A stretch of DNA of 6,687 nucleotides, from positions 1 through 6,687 of the forward strand of contig JADFMC010000123.1 of assembly GCA_022564085.1 (NCBI GenBank), given 5' to 3'. The notes beneath the pieces are model-generated. The model saw nothing but the letters and a program-made list of their open reading frames with translations. It made no database searches and had not been told where the DNA came from. This document shows positions 5,448 to 6,687 of the stretch, piece after piece. The translations under genes were made by a program, and so were the position numbers. Every line of letters begins with the position of its first letter. The stretch's first letter is position 1. The stretch comes from Fidelibacterota bacterium. GTDB taxonomy: Bacteria > Fidelibacterota > Marinisomatia > SCGC-AAA003-L08 > TS1B11.

Positions 5448-5852
5448 GATGTTATTCTGCGCGTGAAATTAGAAGCTGTTGCGGGGAATGATCCGGACAG
5501 TCGTCCACGGCCTCCTTGCAAAAGACGATATACCCACCGAGCGAACGAACGAGCGCCACAAGATGCCTACCGGAATCCGATTTTACAGGTGTTGTATGAA
5601 ATGGGCGGTTGGAGCCGTACGAATGAGCTATTGGACAATGTTGGTGAATTGATGAGAGATGATCTGATTGCAGCGGACTTGGACTATTTGCAAAGTGGTA
5701 ACGATATCAGGTGGCGAAATGCAGCTCAATGGGAACGACAAGTGATGGTTGATAAGGGGATGCTGAAGAAGAATTCACCTAGAGGAATCTGGGAACTGAC
5801 TGATAAAGGTCGGCGCCAGGGCAACCACCTTCAGACAGCGCAGTCGTCCTAA
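5433..5852 (+). CDS. Mrr_N-like winged-helix protein, probably frameshifted near the N-terminus
   Basis: The intact frame gives 139 residues. From about Arg47 onward (RNPILQVLYEMGGW) it matches the winged-helix domain found at the N-terminus of the restriction enzyme Mrr and in short stand-alone proteins: GELMRDDLIAADLDYL at 71-86, then DIRWRNAAQWERQVMV at 91-106, LKKNSPRGIWELTDKG at 111-126. There is no Mrr nuclease domain. The role is probably DNA binding; any link to restriction is inference. Residues 1-46 do not look like the family. In another frame, from an ATG at 5488, the sequence reads LLAKDDIPTERTNERHK, the lead-in I would expect from such proteins, and a one-base shift at about 5554-5567 would join the two parts. 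So the true gene is probably 5488-5852 with a one-base loss. It is divergent from the toxin operon; its upstream frame overlaps that promoter. Confidence 0.72.
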   Translation: MLRCQDVILRVKLEAVAGNDPDSRPRPPCKRRYTHRANERAPQDAYRNPILQVLYEMGGWSRTNELLDNVGELMRDDLIAADLDYLQSGNDIRWRNAAQWERQVMVDKGMLKKNSPRGIWELTDKGRRQGNHLQTAQSS

Positions 5853-5903
5853 GGTTCTAATTCCACCTGCACCTCAGGCACTGCGCCGCCAACCGAACCG
5901 GAT

Positions 5904-6608
5904 CTACCCCCCGCTGTGGCCGGCCGCGGGTACTTGTCGATCATAATTTTCTTGAATCTGGTGCGACTCGAACAGGTTGACGCCCCGGCGGTCCTCCAGG
6001 GCAATGCCCACCATGGCCTGGGCGATGATGGCTGCCTTTATGGGGCGGTAGCGCCGCAGGGGGCCGATCATCAACGGCTTTATTGTGCTCACCAGGATCA
6101 TGGCCAGCCACTCCACCGGCCTGAATTTGGGACGGCGACCCATTATCAGCGAAGGCCGGAATATGTGTACTGCCTCGAAGGTTAGGTCCGAGATTGCTTC
6201 TTCGACCTGGCCCTTGACGCGATTATAGAATATTCGGGAACTAGTATCGGCGCCCAGAGCGCTCACCATCAGGAACTGACGCGCCCCCTGCCGGGCAGCC
6301 AGCCGGGCGATCTCCAACGGATAATCATGATCCACGCGGGTGAAAGCTTCCTGGCTGCCGGCTTTTTTCATGGTGGTGCCCAGGCAGCAGAATATATCCT
6401 CAGCCTTAAATAGCCCCTCCCGCTCTTCGAGCTGCTCGAAGTCGATCACTTGCTGCACCAGTTTTGGGTGCTCTATGGGCAACGGGCGGCGTACCAGGGC
6501 GGTGACCACCTGGTATTCCCTGCGGGCCAGCAGGGCCTTCAGGCAGTGGCTGCCCACCAGGCCGCTGGCACCCACCAGCAGGGCGGTACGGGGACGGGTT
6601 TCATTCAT
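5904..6608 (-). CDS. NAD(P)-binding atypical short-chain dehydrogenase, TIP30/NmrA-like
   Basis: The 234-residue cytoplasmic protein has a Rossmann fold: TALLVGASGLVGSHCL at 8-23 carries the dinucleotide-binding G-x-x-G-x-x-G (GASGLVG at 13-19), followed by ALVRRPL with Arg40/Arg41, which suggests NADPH. FCCLGTTMKKAGS at 73-85 and VDHDY at 92-96 are characteristic of the bacterial relatives of human TIP30/HTATIP2 (atypical SDR). A catalytic-type set is visible: Ser116 in LMVSALGA and Tyr128-x3-Lys132 in FYNRVKG. RPSLIMGRR at 151-159 and GPLRRYRPI at 182-190 are further family motifs. Length is usual for the group. The substrate is unknown. The start lacks a Shine-Dalgarno; the ATG overlaps the TGA of a frame entering from the right edge (ATGA at 6605-6608), so translational coupling to an upstream gene is possible. 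It converges with the winged-helix gene. Confidence 0.9.
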   Translation of the reverse strand: MNETRPRTALLVGASGLVGSHCLKALLARREYQVVTALVRRPLPIEHPKLVQQVIDFEQLEEREGLFKAEDIFCCLGTTMKKAGSQEAFTRVDHDYPLEIARLAARQGARQFLMVSALGADTSSRIFYNRVKGQVEEAISDLTFEAVHIFRPSLIMGRRPKFRPVEWLAMILVSTIKPLMIGPLRRYRPIKAAIIAQAMVGIALEDRRGVNLFESHQIQENYDRQVPAAGHSGG

Positions 6609-6687
6609 GGTTTGCGGAGGCTGCTCATGGTAATGAGGAATTTAGATAACCTTGGAGACCAGGAGGGCAAAACTGTCTGGCCCAGAA
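6605..6687 (-). other. Edge sequence, possible 3' end of an upstream gene
   Basis: Two minus-strand frames enter open from the right edge. One reads to a TGA at 6605-6607, which overlaps the dehydrogenase ATG as ATGA; the other ends earlier in DSFALLVSKVI with a TAA at 6642-6644. Either could be the C-terminus of an upstream gene. Neither is recognisable over so few codons. Confidence 0.2.

Overview
The window reads as a chromosomal piece of a Gram-negative-type bacterium, most likely from an uncultured lineage around the Bacteroidetes/FCB group. This is inferred from gene families only: a lipoprotein with the Bacteroidetes-style C-x(n)-GPSGGP-x-D N-terminus and an SbsA-type Ig-like domain, an M64 (IgA-protease family) metallopeptidase, and a TPR lipoprotein. 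No rRNA, tRNA or other taxonomic marker is present. There is no transposase, integrase, phage gene or CRISPR array.

Layout, left to right. (1) 1-572, minus: N-terminal part of an Ig-like-domain lipoprotein that runs off the left edge. (2) 573-832: AT-rich divergent intergenic region. (3) 833-1285, plus: a small four-helix membrane protein with an H-x-H motif like that of haem-copper oxidase subunit I or NnrS proteins. (4) 1286-1522: a repeat-rich gap with two runs of degenerate heptamers around a GC hairpin, then two palindromic elements. (5) 1523-2998, minus: a TPR lipoprotein whose last codons appear frameshifted. (6) 2999-3318: gene-free spacer. (7) 3319-4728, minus: a secreted M64 zinc peptidase. 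(8) 4729-4873: spacer with a small palindrome. (9) 4874-5409, minus: a toxin-first type II toxin-antitoxin pair (RelE/ParE-fold toxin, Phd/YefM antitoxin) joined by an ATGA overlap. (10) 5433-5852, plus: an Mrr_N-like winged-helix protein, divergent from the toxin-antitoxin pair and apparently frameshifted near its N-terminus. (11) 5904-6608, minus: an atypical-SDR NAD(P)-binding protein of the TIP30/NmrA-like kind, convergent with the previous gene. (12) 6609-6687: edge sequence, possibly the end of an upstream gene.

The most informative regulatory region is 5408-5447. A consensus TTGACA -35 box stands 17 bp from a TACTAT -10 box, and that -10 lies exactly in the 9-nt spacer of a perfect 8-bp inverted repeat which also touches the toxin start codon. 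The expected transcript starts only a few bases before the ATG, so the toxin mRNA looks nearly leaderless, and the repeat is well placed as an autoregulatory operator.

The genes do not form one pathway. The left half is envelope and export oriented (two lipoproteins, a membrane protein, a secreted peptidase). The right half pairs a toxin-antitoxin module with a winged-helix protein whose domain is known from the restriction enzyme Mrr, which hints at a small defence or accessory patch. Two independent places where the family-like reading continues after a one-base shift (about 1557-1564 and 5554-5567) suggest either real decay or base-level errors in the assembly; the sequence alone cannot decide.
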